Shown: positions 1 through 7,702 of the stretch, in pieces
Layout of the letters: each line of letters begins with the position of its first letter
Numbering within the stretch: the stretch's first letter is position 1
NCBI RefSeq assembly: GCF_019468465.1
Contig: NZ_CP080519.1
Span: 868,001-932,000 of the forward strand
Source of the DNA: Amycolatopsis sp. DSM 110486
Lineage (GTDB): Bacteria > Actinomycetota > Actinomycetes > Mycobacteriales > Pseudonocardiaceae
Reading direction: 5' to 3'
DNA length: 64,000 bases
Notes under the pieces: generated by a model
The model's input: the letters and a program-made list of their open reading frames with translations, nothing else
What the model was told of the DNA's origin: nothing
Database searches by the model: none
Position numbers and translations under genes: made by a program

Positions 1-242
1 TTCGAGCACGCTCGAAAGGCTTGTCCGCCCACCTCGGCGTGCCCAGGATGGGTGCCGTGGCGACCGCCCCGCCCTGTGACCAGCTCGACCATGGCGCCTG
101 ACCAGGCGCCGTCCGATGCCGGGGGTACGCCGCACCCTGGTGGGGGACGGTGCGGCGGTGGCGAGACGAGCGCCGTCGGGGGCGAAGGCGACTGAGCCGA
201 CCACGTCGGTGTGGCCGGTGAGCGCCGGCCTGCTGCGAAACG
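1..242 (-). pseudogene. WD40 beta-propeller fragment, decayed or out of frame
   Basis: Minus-strand translation of 222 down to 154 gives a textbook WD40 repeat core: LTGHTDVV, then a SVAF strand, PDGARLATA. The expected next strand (D..VRLWD) is not read in the same frame; the sequence runs into Pro/Arg-rich translation without a conserved pattern up to the window edge. No start codon with a ribosome binding site was found, and the piece lies immediately downstream of dipZ. I read it as the remnant of a WD40-repeat protein. It could also be part of a gene continuing beyond the left edge with a frameshift. Nothing else is recognisable in 1-242. Confidence 0.35.
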
Positions 243-1829
243 TCAGCCGAACGTGAACGAGTACGCCTGCAATCCCGGGCTCAGCTTCAGCGTCACCGTG
301 CCCTGCTGGGGCGTCGGGGTCTGGACGACGGCGTGGATGTCCGGGCTCCCGGACACCGGGATCGTCTTCGTGACGCCACCGACGGTCGCGGTGACGGTGC
401 CCGTGCCGCCGACGTCGAGGTAGACCGCTGAGGCGTCGTAGGTGAGCGTGAGGGAGGCGTCGTCGCCTGCGGTGAGGTACTCGGGGGTCGTGGTCCACTT
501 GCCCTGGAGGTCGATGGGCGCGCCGCCGGCGCCGCTGCGCTCGGAGCCCAGGTAGGTTTCCGGGCTCTGCAACGGGTTCGTGGGGGTGTCGTCGGCGACG
601 TCGGTGCGCGGCGGGAGCGTCTGACTCGGGTTGGCGGTGGTCAGCAGCTCGCGGATGAGCGACTCGGTGCCGTCGTAGTCGCCTTCGCCGAGGGAGACGT
701 GGCGGACCTGCCCGGTGGCGTCGGCGAGGTACTCGGCGGGCCAGGACTCGTTCTTGAACGCGTTCCAGGTGGCGTAGTCGTTGTCGATCGCCACGGGGTA
801 GGTGATGTGCTGACGGGCAGTGCCGGCCGCGACGTTGGCGGGGACGTGCTCGAACGCGTACTCCGGCGTGTGGACGCCGACGATCTCCAGGCCCGCGTCG
901 TGGTAGCGCTGGTACCACGCCTCGACGTGCGGGATGGCGCGCTGGCAGTTGATGCACGAGTACGCCCAGAAGTCGTAGAGCACGACTTTCCCTTGCAGCG
1001 CGGCCGGTTTCCCGCCGGGAGTATTCAGCCACTGGTTGATGCCGACCAGCTGCGGCGCGGTGCCGCAGTCCTGCAGCTCGTCGGATGGGTCGCACGCCTG
1101 CAGGCTGCCGCCGCCTCCGACCTTGTCCGCGCCGAGGGCCTGGTTCAGCCCCGCGGTGTAGTCCGGGATGGCGCGCTGCAACGCGTCGGTGACGTTGAAC
1201 GTGAGCGCGACGGCCAGCCCGATCACCACGATCCCCGCGGCGATGCGGACTTGGCGCTGCCGGTCCCGGAACGCCTTCACCCGCTCGGCGACGCGGTTGC
1301 CGGCCATCGCGAAGAACAGCAGCGGAATCGCCGTGCCGATGGCGAACGCGATGGTGAGCGCGACCGTCGACGTGCCGATCGTGTGCGTCGCGCCGGCCAC
1401 GGTGATGGCCGCGAGGACCGGCCCCGCGCACGGCACGTAAACGGTGCCGAGCGCGAGCCCGAGCACGAACGCACCGCGGTCGCCCGGCACGGATTTGCGG
1501 CCCAGCCGGACAAATGGGCGTTCCAGGAGGTCTTGCACGCGCGGGAACATCATCGCGACGCCGAGCACCACCAGCACCACGAGCCCCGCCCAGCGCAGCA
1601 CGTCGCCGGGCAGGTGCAGCGCGGCGAGCACGAGCGTGCCGAGGAGCGTGACGAGGCTGAAGCTCAACGCCAGCCCCGCGACGATGAGGAACGGCCGGCG
1701 ACGCGTCGGCTCCGTGCCGGTTTTGCGCGCGCCGCTTGCCCCGCCCGTCATGAACAACACCGGCAGAACCGGCAGAACGCAGGGCGAAATGCCGGTGATC
1801 AGCCCGCCCACCAAGCCGATCAGCACCAA
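243..1829 (-). CDS. dipZ: DipZ-type cytochrome c biogenesis / thioredoxin-like membrane protein
   Basis: Thiol-disulfide transfer across the membrane. The N-terminal ~215 residues form a CcdA-like bundle of about six hydrophobic segments with the paired cysteines expected of CcdA/DsbD (Cys17 in GISPCVLP, Cys134 in YVPCAGP). A periplasmic thioredoxin-like domain follows at about 260-410, with the redox motif CINC at 292-295 in WAYSCINCQRAIP. The last ~110 residues are a beta-rich C-terminal domain, as in mycobacterial DipZ. This is the usual actinobacterial fusion architecture. The TTG at 1829 is the conservative start. An AGGAGG motif (about 1844-1849) is better spaced for a CTG at 1838, which would add three residues. 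The substrate partner is not indicated by neighbours. Confidence 0.93.
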   Translation of the reverse strand: MVLIGLVGGLITGISPCVLPVLPVLFMTGGASGARKTGTEPTRRRPFLIVAGLALSFSLVTLLGTLVLAALHLPGDVLRWAGLVVLVVLGVAMMFPRVQDLLERPFVRLGRKSVPGDRGAFVLGLALGTVYVPCAGPVLAAITVAGATHTIGTSTVALTIAFAIGTAIPLLFFAMAGNRVAERVKAFRDRQRQVRIAAGIVVIGLAVALTFNVTDALQRAIPDYTAGLNQALGADKVGGGGSLQACDPSDELQDCGTAPQLVGINQWLNTPGGKPAALQGKVVLYDFWAYSCINCQRAIPHVEAWYQRYHDAGLEIVGVHTPEYAFEHVPANVAAGTARQHITYPVAIDNDYATWNAFKNESWPAEYLADATGQVRHVSLGEGDYDGTESLIRELLTTANPSQTLPPRTDVADDTPTNPLQSPETYLGSERSGAGGAPIDLQGKWTTTPEYLTAGDDASLTLTYDASAVYLDVGGTGTVTATVGGVTKTIPVSGSPDIHAVVQTPTPQQGTVTLKLSPGLQAYSFTFG

Positions 1830-1872
1830 CGTGATCAGGGTGACCTCCTCTGTCTTCGCACAGAGTAGGCCG

Positions 1873-1897
1873 GGGACCGGCCGCGGCGGCCGGTCCC
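1873..1897 (-). terminator. hairpin terminator after the SfnG-like gene
   Basis: Perfect 11-bp inverted repeat GGGACCGGCCG / CGGCCGGTCCC with a CGG loop. It lies 11 bp past the stop of the minus-strand flavin monooxygenase gene and upstream of dipZ. There is no clear U-tract, as is common in actinobacterial terminators. Confidence 0.55.
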
Positions 1898-1907
1898 GCG
1901 TGGACAG

Positions 1908-3092
1908 TCAGGGATTCGTAACACTCTTGCGCAGCCCGGCCTCTTCCAGCAGCGGCACGATCTGCGTGCCGAAGAAGTCGAGTTCGGGCTGGTAGTCGTA
2001 GAACGTCAGCTGAACGCCGTCGATGCCCGTTTCGTGCAGGCGGCGCAGCTTGTCCGTGACCTCCTCGGGCGAGCCGACGATGTGCAGGTGCCCGCCGACC
2101 GCGCGGCCACGGGCGGAGTGCTCGAGCCACGACTGGCTGTCGCCCGCGGTGTGGCGGTCGGTGAACGCGCCGATCGCGCCGAGGTCGGCGTGGTCCATGA
2201 TCGCTTGGTACCGCGCGTGCGCCTCAGCGCTCGTGGGCGCGGAGACGACCGTGGGATTGATCACCACACGCACTTCGCGGCCCTGGTCCCGCGCGGCCCG
2301 CTTGACCTTTTCCACGTGCGCCGGCAACGCCTCCAGCGCGCGGTCGATGTTCTCGCCCGCCGGGCTGGAGATGAACACGAGGTCGGAGTTGCGGCCCGCG
2401 AACGCGAAGCCCGCCGGGGAACCGCTGGCGGACACCAGGATCGGGCGGCCGTACTTCGGCAGCGGCGACGCGTAGGCCTCCTGCAGCGAGTAGTGCTCGC
2501 CGTGGAACGTCAGGTTGTCCTCGCCGGCCCAGAGGTCCTTGCAGACGGCGACGAACTCGTCGGCCATCGCGTAGCGCTTGTCGTGCTCGGGCTTGAGCTG
2601 CCCGAACATCGCGGGCTCGGCGTCGGCGTACCCGGTGACGATGTTCGCACCGAAGCGCCCGCCCGAGATGTGGTCGGCGGTGGCGAGGAACTTGGCCAGG
2701 TGCAACGGGTGCCACGGCCCGTACAGCACGTGCACCGTGCCCAGCAACAGGATCGACTCCGTCGCCGACGCGAGCGCGATCGCCGAGACGAACGGGTCGA
2801 GGAAGTTCTCGCGGTAGTGCGTCTGGCCGCCGAACCCGCCCTTGGGCAGCCACTGCGACAGCCCGAACGCGATGTCGAACCCGTACTTCTCCGCCTGCTG
2901 CGCCAGCGCCCGGTTGTAGTCGAACGTCCAATCCGTCCCCCGCGGCAACGTCGACTGCGACCACCCACCCGTCTGCAGCGGCAGGAACACCCCCAGCAGC
3001 AACGGCTGCCGCAACACCCGGCTCAACGGGCTGTCCGGGAAATCCTGCGGCTGCGCCGGCTCCGCCAACCGAGCCCGATCACGTTCGGACAT
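1908..3092 (-). CDS. LLM-class flavin-dependent monooxygenase, SfnG/SsuD-like
   Basis: 394-aa bacterial-luciferase-fold enzyme. The N-terminal half carries the SsuD/SfnG pattern (GVFLPLQTGGW, AEKYGFDIAF, HISGGRFGANIVTGY) and the C-terminal half the flavin-phosphate region (PILVSASGSPAG). Known relatives (SsuD, SfnG) are FMNH2-dependent and cleave alkanesulfonates or dimethylsulfone with help from a separate flavin reductase. Length and the HISGGR...NIVTGY motif fit SfnG best, but the substrate is inferred only. The start is ATG with an AGGAG site about 7 nt upstream. It is transcribed alone. Two further enzymes often found in organosulfur scavenging (5103-6494 and 6487-7614) lie nearby, but no flavin reductase or transporter gene is in the window. 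Confidence 0.85.
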   Translation of the reverse strand: MSERDRARLAEPAQPQDFPDSPLSRVLRQPLLLGVFLPLQTGGWSQSTLPRGTDWTFDYNRALAQQAEKYGFDIAFGLSQWLPKGGFGGQTHYRENFLDPFVSAIALASATESILLLGTVHVLYGPWHPLHLAKFLATADHISGGRFGANIVTGYADAEPAMFGQLKPEHDKRYAMADEFVAVCKDLWAGEDNLTFHGEHYSLQEAYASPLPKYGRPILVSASGSPAGFAFAGRNSDLVFISSPAGENIDRALEALPAHVEKVKRAARDQGREVRVVINPTVVSAPTSAEAHARYQAIMDHADLGAIGAFTDRHTAGDSQSWLEHSARGRAVGGHLHIVGSPEEVTDKLRRLHETGIDGVQLTFYDYQPELDFFGTQIVPLLEEAGLRKSVTNP

Positions 3093-3118
3093 GCACCACT
3101 CCTCGCCCTCGTCGCCGC

Positions 3119-3147
3119 GAGAATAGGTTGGACGTCAGACGTCTGGC
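3119..3147 (-). promoter_or_regulatory. putative promoter and palindromic operator of the SfnG-like gene
   Basis: A near-perfect 14-bp palindrome GTCAGACGTCTGGC at 3134-3147 has the perfect core CAGACGTCTG. It sits where a -35 element would be for a minus-strand -10 box TATTCT (3124-3119), 27 nt before the ATG. There is no good TTGNNN -35, so control by a dimeric regulator at the palindrome is plausible. The regulator is unidentified. Confidence 0.35.
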
Positions 3148-3169
3148 GAGTCTGTCCAAGATCTGGGAC

Positions 3170-3409
3170 TCACCGTCGAGCGAGGGCTGCGGCGAGGTCG
3201 GGGACGGAGTCGCCGGCACGGCGCCCCCGGACGACGACCAGCGCACGGTCGTCCCCCAGCCCTCGCGCCGCCTCGCCGAACCACCGCGCGCCCCCGTCCG
3301 CACTCGCACCGGCGCGATCCGCGTCGACCAGCAGGATCGGCAACTTCCGCGCCGCCGCGGCGGCGGTCACCACGGCCCGGACTTCCTCGCTGTCAGTTGC
3401 CGCCCGCAC
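3170..3409 (-). CDS. short hypothetical ORF, possibly a GH6 cellulase remnant
   Basis: A 79-codon GTG-started reading frame between the SfnG-like gene and the MerR gene. The translation has a credible protein pattern: AAARKLPILLVDADRAG, then GGARWFGEAARGLGDDRALVVV. This loosely resembles the start of glycoside hydrolase family 6 catalytic domains (xxKLPVLVxYxIPxRD ... GGA ... WI..FAxGIGxxxAVVILEPD). The conserved RDC and EPD residues are absent. In another frame immediately upstream (about 3393-3463) is a GTG-started peptide that shifts into a lipoprotein-like VFVLLAACG stretch, suggesting frameshift decay. It may be a degenerate gene rather than a functional one. The rest of 3093-3479 shows nothing recognisable. 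Confidence 0.3.
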   Translation of the reverse strand: MRAATDSEEVRAVVTAAAAARKLPILLVDADRAGASADGGARWFGEAARGLGDDRALVVVRGRRAGDSVPDLAAALARR

Positions 3410-3479
3410 GCGGCCAGCAGCACGAAAACCGGCGCAACAGCGCGGCCTTCGGGTTCACCTTCACGGGACGGCGCACCCG

Positions 3480-4388
3480 TCAGCCGGCCGAAGCGTTCAA
3501 CGCGTCCAGCAGCCAGGTGTGCGTGACGCCCATCGGGGCCGGTTCGCCCGTGATCTGGCCGGCCAGGGTCCAGTAGGCGCGCACGCGGGGGTCGCGGTCG
3601 GGGGCCGTGCGGTGGTTGAGGGCGTGGCGGAAGGCCGGGGTGTCGGTGGTGCGCAGGGAGGCGGCGTGTGCGGCGACGAAGCGGTCGAGGGCCGGGCCCG
3701 GCGTCGGACGGGTGCCGGACGTCACGGCGGTGAAGGCGAGCTCGCAGGCCTGGGCCACCTCGGCGTGGAGGGCTGCGAGGTCGGGGATCCGGTCGTGGTC
3801 GACCAGCGTGCTGGCGCGCAGGGCATCGACGAACGAGCGGTCCGAGGCGAGCACGACGAGTGACGCGTAGGCGACCACCTGTGCGGGCGTCGGCAGCTCA
3901 GGGGGCGGCGGGGCACTGATGTCCAGGAACATGCGGGCCGACTCGGCGGGGACGGGCCCGGTGGTCATGGGGTGCCAGAGGCGGACGAGAACGTCGTGGG
4001 CGGCGTACCCGTCTTCCACGGCCGACAGCAGTTCGAGGCGCGCGGGCCGGTCGAGCGGGGTCGCGTCCTCGACGGCGCGCAGGACGGACCGTCGCCAGGC
4101 CAGCGTCGCGACCTCGCGGTCCAGGGCGGCGCGTTCGGCCGCGACGGCGTCGGCCAGGGACCGGCGGCCGGCGAGAACGTCGGTGATCAGCGGCAGCCCC
4201 AGGCCCAGGCCGCGCATCCGGCGGACGAGCGTGAGCCGCTCGACGGCGTCCTCGGCGAAACGGCGGTGGCCGCCCGCGCTGCGGGTGGGTTCGAGCAGGC
4301 CTTCGTCGCAGTAGAAGCGGATCGTGCGGACGGGCACGCCGGTCCGTCGCGCCAGGTCGCCGATCCCCAGTGTGAGCCCGGTCACCAT
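3480..4388 (-). CDS. MerR-family transcriptional regulator
   Basis: 302 aa. The N-terminal winged helix-turn-helix is clear (GDLARRTGVPVRTIRFYCDEG, then GGHRRF, about residues 8-50), followed by the MerR dimerisation helix (LTLVRRMRGLGLGL). The ~200-residue C-terminal region is helical and has no cysteine metal site, so it is likely a small-molecule effector domain. The ATG start has a GGAGG site 8 nt upstream that lies inside the operator dyad. It is divergent from the mycothiol-dependent isomerase-like gene at 4430. The 4391-4420 dyad suggests it controls that gene and itself. The signal is unknown. Confidence 0.88.
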   Translation of the reverse strand: MVTGLTLGIGDLARRTGVPVRTIRFYCDEGLLEPTRSAGGHRRFAEDAVERLTLVRRMRGLGLGLPLITDVLAGRRSLADAVAAERAALDREVATLAWRRSVLRAVEDATPLDRPARLELLSAVEDGYAAHDVLVRLWHPMTTGPVPAESARMFLDISAPPPPELPTPAQVVAYASLVVLASDRSFVDALRASTLVDHDRIPDLAALHAEVAQACELAFTAVTSGTRPTPGPALDRFVAAHAASLRTTDTPAFRHALNHRTAPDRDPRVRAYWTLAGQITGEPAPMGVTHTWLLDALNASAG

Positions 4389-4390
4389 CG

Positions 4391-4423
4391 GTAGAACCTC
4401 CAGCCGGATGGAGTTCCTACGGT
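4391..4423 (+). promoter_or_regulatory. MerR-type dyad with overlapping promoter, leaderless for 4430
   Basis: The dyad GTAGAACCTCCA / TGGAGTTCCTAC (4391-4402, 4409-4420; 10 of 12 positions pair) lies between the divergent MerR and isomerase-like genes. A -10 box TACGGT at 4418-4423 is followed by 6 nt and the ATG at 4430, the spacing of a leaderless transcript. A -35 (TAGAAC, 4392-4397) would give a 20-bp spacer, the long spacing typical of MerR-activated promoters. Confidence 0.55.
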
Positions 4424-4429
4424 ACGGCC

Positions 4430-5155
4430 ATGGACACCACCCGACTCGCCGAAGCCCTCCACCACCACACCGCCGCCCTCGCCGAAGCCGCGGCCGGCGC
4501 CGACCCCGACGCCCGCGTGCCGACGTGCCCCGACTGGCCGCTGCGTGTGCTCGTCGGCCACGTCGGCCAGGCGCACCGCTGGGCGGCGAGCATCGTGCGC
4601 TCCGGCCCTTCGCCGGTGCCCGACCCGTTCGACGCGGACCCCGGCGACCCGGCCGGCTGGTCTGCTTGGCTGCGGGCCGGCGCCACGGACCTCGTCGACG
4701 CGGTGTCCACGAGCGACAGTCCCGTGTGGACGTTCTTCGGCCAGGGGCCGGCCGGGTTCTGGCTGCGCCGCCTGCTCAACGACGCCGTCGTGCACCACGC
4801 CGACGCGGCGGGCCGCGCGTTCTCAGTCGCCCCGGAGCTGGCCGAGGACGTGATCAGTGACTGGTTCGGCCTGCTCGCGAACCCCGCCACGCGGACGCTC
4901 AAACCCGACGTCGCCGGGCTCAGCGGCACCGGGCAGACCCTGCGCTTCCTCCCCGACCACGCCGAGGGCTGGCACGTCACCCGCGCCCCGGACGGCATCG
5001 AGTGGACCCGCGCCACCGCCCCCGCCGACGTCACGCTCGCCGGCCCGCTGACCGACCTCCTGCTCGTGCTCACCCGCCGCCGGCCGGCCGACGACGTGAC
5101 GATCACCGGCGACCGGGATCTCGTCGACCACTGGCTGGCCCACAGCGCGGCGTGA
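4430..5155 (+). CDS. maleylpyruvate isomerase family mycothiol-dependent protein
   Basis: 241 aa, matching the actinobacterial MDMPI/DinB-like fold. The N-terminal domain has the family signature VPTCPDWPLRVLVGHVGQAHRWA (written here in two parts: VPTCPDWPLR and VLVGHVGQAHRW) and the HHAD metal-binding motif near residue 123. The C-terminal ~100 residues match the MDMPI_C region. Characterised members isomerise maleylpyruvate using mycothiol, but most family members have unknown substrates. It is divergent from a MerR gene with a MerR-type dyad and a leaderless promoter, so probably ligand-inducible. Its 3' end overlaps the convergent monooxygenase gene by 53 bp. Confidence 0.8.
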   Translation: MDTTRLAEALHHHTAALAEAAAGADPDARVPTCPDWPLRVLVGHVGQAHRWAASIVRSGPSPVPDPFDADPGDPAGWSAWLRAGATDLVDAVSTSDSPVWTFFGQGPAGFWLRRLLNDAVVHHADAAGRAFSVAPELAEDVISDWFGLLANPATRTLKPDVAGLSGTGQTLRFLPDHAEGWHVTRAPDGIEWTRATAPADVTLAGPLTDLLLVLTRRRPADDVTITGDRDLVDHWLAHSAA

Positions 5156-6494
5156 GCGCCCACGCCGGGTGGTCCCGCGGCGGCTGAGGGCCACCGTCGG
5201 GAAAAAGTTTCTCCCGCAACGTCCCCGGCCGGTACTCGCGCTGCATGAGGCCGCGCGCTTGCAGCAGCGGGACGACGTGGTCCACGAACTCGTTAAAGCT
5301 CGTCGGCGAGATCACGTATTCGAGGTTGATCCCGTCGACACCCGCGTCCTGCCAGCGCGCGATGTTCTCGACGATCTGCTCCGGCGTCCCCACCACGCGT
5401 TTGCTGGTGCGACTGAGGATCAACTCGCCGAGCGTCCAGTCGTCACGGGTGGTCGAAGCGAGGAGCTTGCGCACGGGCTCCGACACCTCGCGCCGGCGCA
5501 GGTCGCCGACGAGCGCGGCCGGGTCGTCAAGGCCGAAGTCGTGCCCGGCGAACACCGACGCGCGCGCCAGGTTCCCCTCCACGGTCTGGCGCTCCAGCAG
5601 CTCGGCGTGGCGCCGCCGGGCCTCGGCCTCGGTACTGGCGAGCAAGTAGGACTGCGGCACGAAAACCTTGACGTGCGCCGGGTTCCGGCCCGCGGCGGCG
5701 GCCGCCCGGCGCACGTCGGCGACGATCGAGGCCGCCTCGGCGGGGTCCTGGGAGTTGATGAACAGGCACTCCGCGTACCGGCCGGCGAACGCGCGGCCGG
5801 TCGGCGAAACACCGGCGTTGAACAGCACCGGCACCCGCTGTGGCGACGGCTCGCTCAGGTGCGGGCCGTCGAGCTGGTAGAACGGTCCATTGTGGACCAC
5901 GGCGTGCACCTTGGCCGGATCGGCGAATTCGCGCCGCTCGCGGTCCCGCAGCACCGCGCCGTCTTCCCAGCTGTGCAGCCACAGCTTCAGCACCGCCTGC
6001 GTGAAGTCCTCGGCGCGGCCGTAGCGCTCCTCGTGGCCCGGCAGCCCGCCGTGGCCGAGGTTGCGGCCCGCGCCCGGCAGGAACGACGTGACGATGTTCC
6101 ACGCCACCCGCCCGCCCGTCAGGTGGTCCAGAGTGGACACTTTGCGGGCGAACGGGTACGGGTGCTCTTGCAGGATGTTCTGCGTGAACGTGTAACCCAG
6201 GTGTTCCGTGTGATAGGCGAGCAGCGGGATCAGCACCGAGGGATCGCCGGTCGGGAACTGCATCCCCTCGCGCACCGCCGCGTCGCGCGAGCCGCGGTAG
6301 GTCTCGTACGGGGCGAGGACGTCGGCGAAGAAGAGCGTGTCAAACCGGCCGCGCTCCAGCGTCCGGGCAAGGTCGAGCCACGTCGCGGGGTCGGTGTAGC
6401 CGAGCTGACGGCTGTCCGGCTCGGCCCACAACCCCTGCGCGTGGTGGGAGACGGCGAACATGTGGAACGCGTTGAACAGCATCCGCTCAGGCAT
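5103..6494 (-). CDS. LLM-class monooxygenase, NtaA/SnaA/SoxA family
   Basis: 463 aa. It shows the NtaA/SnaA/DszA pattern: LFFADVLAPYETYRG, then SVLIPLLAYHTEHLGYTFT, HLTGGRVAWNIVTS, ERYGRAEDF, PVLFNAGVSPTGRAFA, and the C-terminal GINLEYVISP ... LREKLF. Known members are FMNH2-dependent and act on nitrilotriacetate, dibenzothiophene sulfone or pristinamycin precursors. Substrate cannot be assigned here. The start ATG overlaps the stop of the upstream acyl-CoA-dehydrogenase-like gene by 8 nt, so the two are translationally coupled. The tail beyond LREKLF is about 33 residues longer than usual and is encoded antisense to the end of the 4430 gene. Confidence 0.87.
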   Translation of the reverse strand: MPERMLFNAFHMFAVSHHAQGLWAEPDSRQLGYTDPATWLDLARTLERGRFDTLFFADVLAPYETYRGSRDAAVREGMQFPTGDPSVLIPLLAYHTEHLGYTFTQNILQEHPYPFARKVSTLDHLTGGRVAWNIVTSFLPGAGRNLGHGGLPGHEERYGRAEDFTQAVLKLWLHSWEDGAVLRDRERREFADPAKVHAVVHNGPFYQLDGPHLSEPSPQRVPVLFNAGVSPTGRAFAGRYAECLFINSQDPAEAASIVADVRRAAAAAGRNPAHVKVFVPQSYLLASTEAEARRRHAELLERQTVEGNLARASVFAGHDFGLDDPAALVGDLRRREVSEPVRKLLASTTRDDWTLGELILSRTSKRVVGTPEQIVENIARWQDAGVDGINLEYVISPTSFNEFVDHVVPLLQARGLMQREYRPGTLREKLFPDGGPQPPRDHPAWALTPRCGPASGRRDPGRR

Positions 6495-7614
6495 CGTCGC
6501 CCAGCACCTGCGAGCCGATCACGTCCTTGCAGATCTCGGCGGAGTAGGCCATCAGCCAGCCCGCCTGCGCGTCGCGGAACCACCGCTCGATCGGCGACGT
6601 CTTCAGGTACCCCGAGCCCCCGCCCACGCGCACGCCGAGGTCGGCGATCTCGCGCGCGACGTCGTTGGCCAGCAGCTTCGCGCGCATCGTCGCGGGCAGG
6701 AAACCGGGCGAGTTCTCGTCGGCGAGCCAGCACATGTGCTGCGCGAACATCGCCGCGGCCTGCAGCCGGCTCTCCAGCTCGCCGACGCCGAAGCGCACCC
6801 ACTGCTGCTCCGCCACCGTCCCACCGCCCGGCAACACCTTCCGGGCGCGTGCGTGCTCCCGCAACGCCGCCAGCGCGCCATCGGCCACCCCCAGCGACAA
6901 CGCCGCCACCCCCGCCCCGATGTGGTTGGGGCGCCGCCGTTTCGACGGCGGGCAGCGGCGCTCGTGCGGCAGGAGCGTGCCGTCGAAGCGGATCAGCCGG
7001 CTGCCGCTCGCGCGCAGGCCCATCGCGTCCCAGCTCGGTTGGAACGTCATCGTCGCAGGGTCGGCATCGAGCCCGAAGAACGTGGAGACGCCGTCGACCT
7101 TCGCGTTGACGAGGAAGTGGTCGGCGATCTCGCACCCGGACGAAAAGCGCTTCTCCCCGCTCAGCCGGAACCCGCCTTCGACCGCCTCCGCGGGCTGCTG
7201 CGACTGCAGGAACAGGTTCCCGCCGGCCGGCTCGCTCAACGCGTTCGCGAACCGCGCCCCGGCCGCCAGCCGCTCGGCGAAGAACCGCGCCATGTCGGGC
7301 TCCGACAGCTCCACCAGGCCCGCCGCCGCGCCGATGTGCATCACCCACACACACGCCGTCGACGGGCACGCCGCACTCAGCAGCCGGACGATCGCGCCGT
7401 AAGTGCGGTAGCTCAGGTCCTGGCCGCCGTACTCCGCCGGCAGCAACGCGGCGTCGAGCCCACTCGCGTTCAGCCGTCGGAGGTTCTCGACGGGCAACTC
7501 GCTGGTCCGGTCCCGCTCGGCCGTCGTGAGCGCGAACCCGGCGGCAAGGTCTGCCGCGAGGTCCACCCAGTGCTGCTCGTGAGCCGGTGGGCCGAGTGGA
7601 TGTCCAGCAGCCAT
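6487..7614 (-). CDS. acyl-CoA-dehydrogenase-like flavoprotein, SfnB/DszC type
   Basis: 375 aa with the acyl-CoA dehydrogenase fold: N-terminal helical LLPAEYGGQDLSYRTYG, flavin-binding middle domain (GGFRLSGEKRFSSGCEIADHF), and C-terminal Acyl-CoA_dh_2 region. DszC/SfnB members are flavin-dependent monooxygenases or desulfurisation enzymes rather than true dehydrogenases. Coupling to the NtaA/SnaA-like gene supports an FMNH2-using organosulfur or heterocycle role. The reading frame is open further upstream, but the ATG at 7614 is preceded by GGGGAGG 6 nt away and begins the conserved region, so longer starts were rejected. Confidence 0.82.
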   Translation of the reverse strand: MAAGHPLGPPAHEQHWVDLAADLAAGFALTTAERDRTSELPVENLRRLNASGLDAALLPAEYGGQDLSYRTYGAIVRLLSAACPSTACVWVMHIGAAAGLVELSEPDMARFFAERLAAGARFANALSEPAGGNLFLQSQQPAEAVEGGFRLSGEKRFSSGCEIADHFLVNAKVDGVSTFFGLDADPATMTFQPSWDAMGLRASGSRLIRFDGTLLPHERRCPPSKRRRPNHIGAGVAALSLGVADGALAALREHARARKVLPGGGTVAEQQWVRFGVGELESRLQAAAMFAQHMCWLADENSPGFLPATMRAKLLANDVAREIADLGVRVGGGSGYLKTSPIERWFRDAQAGWLMAYSAEICKDVIGSQVLGDDA

Positions 7615-7702
7615 GACGCCTCCCCTGGTCGGCAACTCCCGACCGGCGATCTTGCCAGGAAATGGCCTTTGTGGTGAGCGCTCACGCGGGCAGAATTCCC
7701 GC

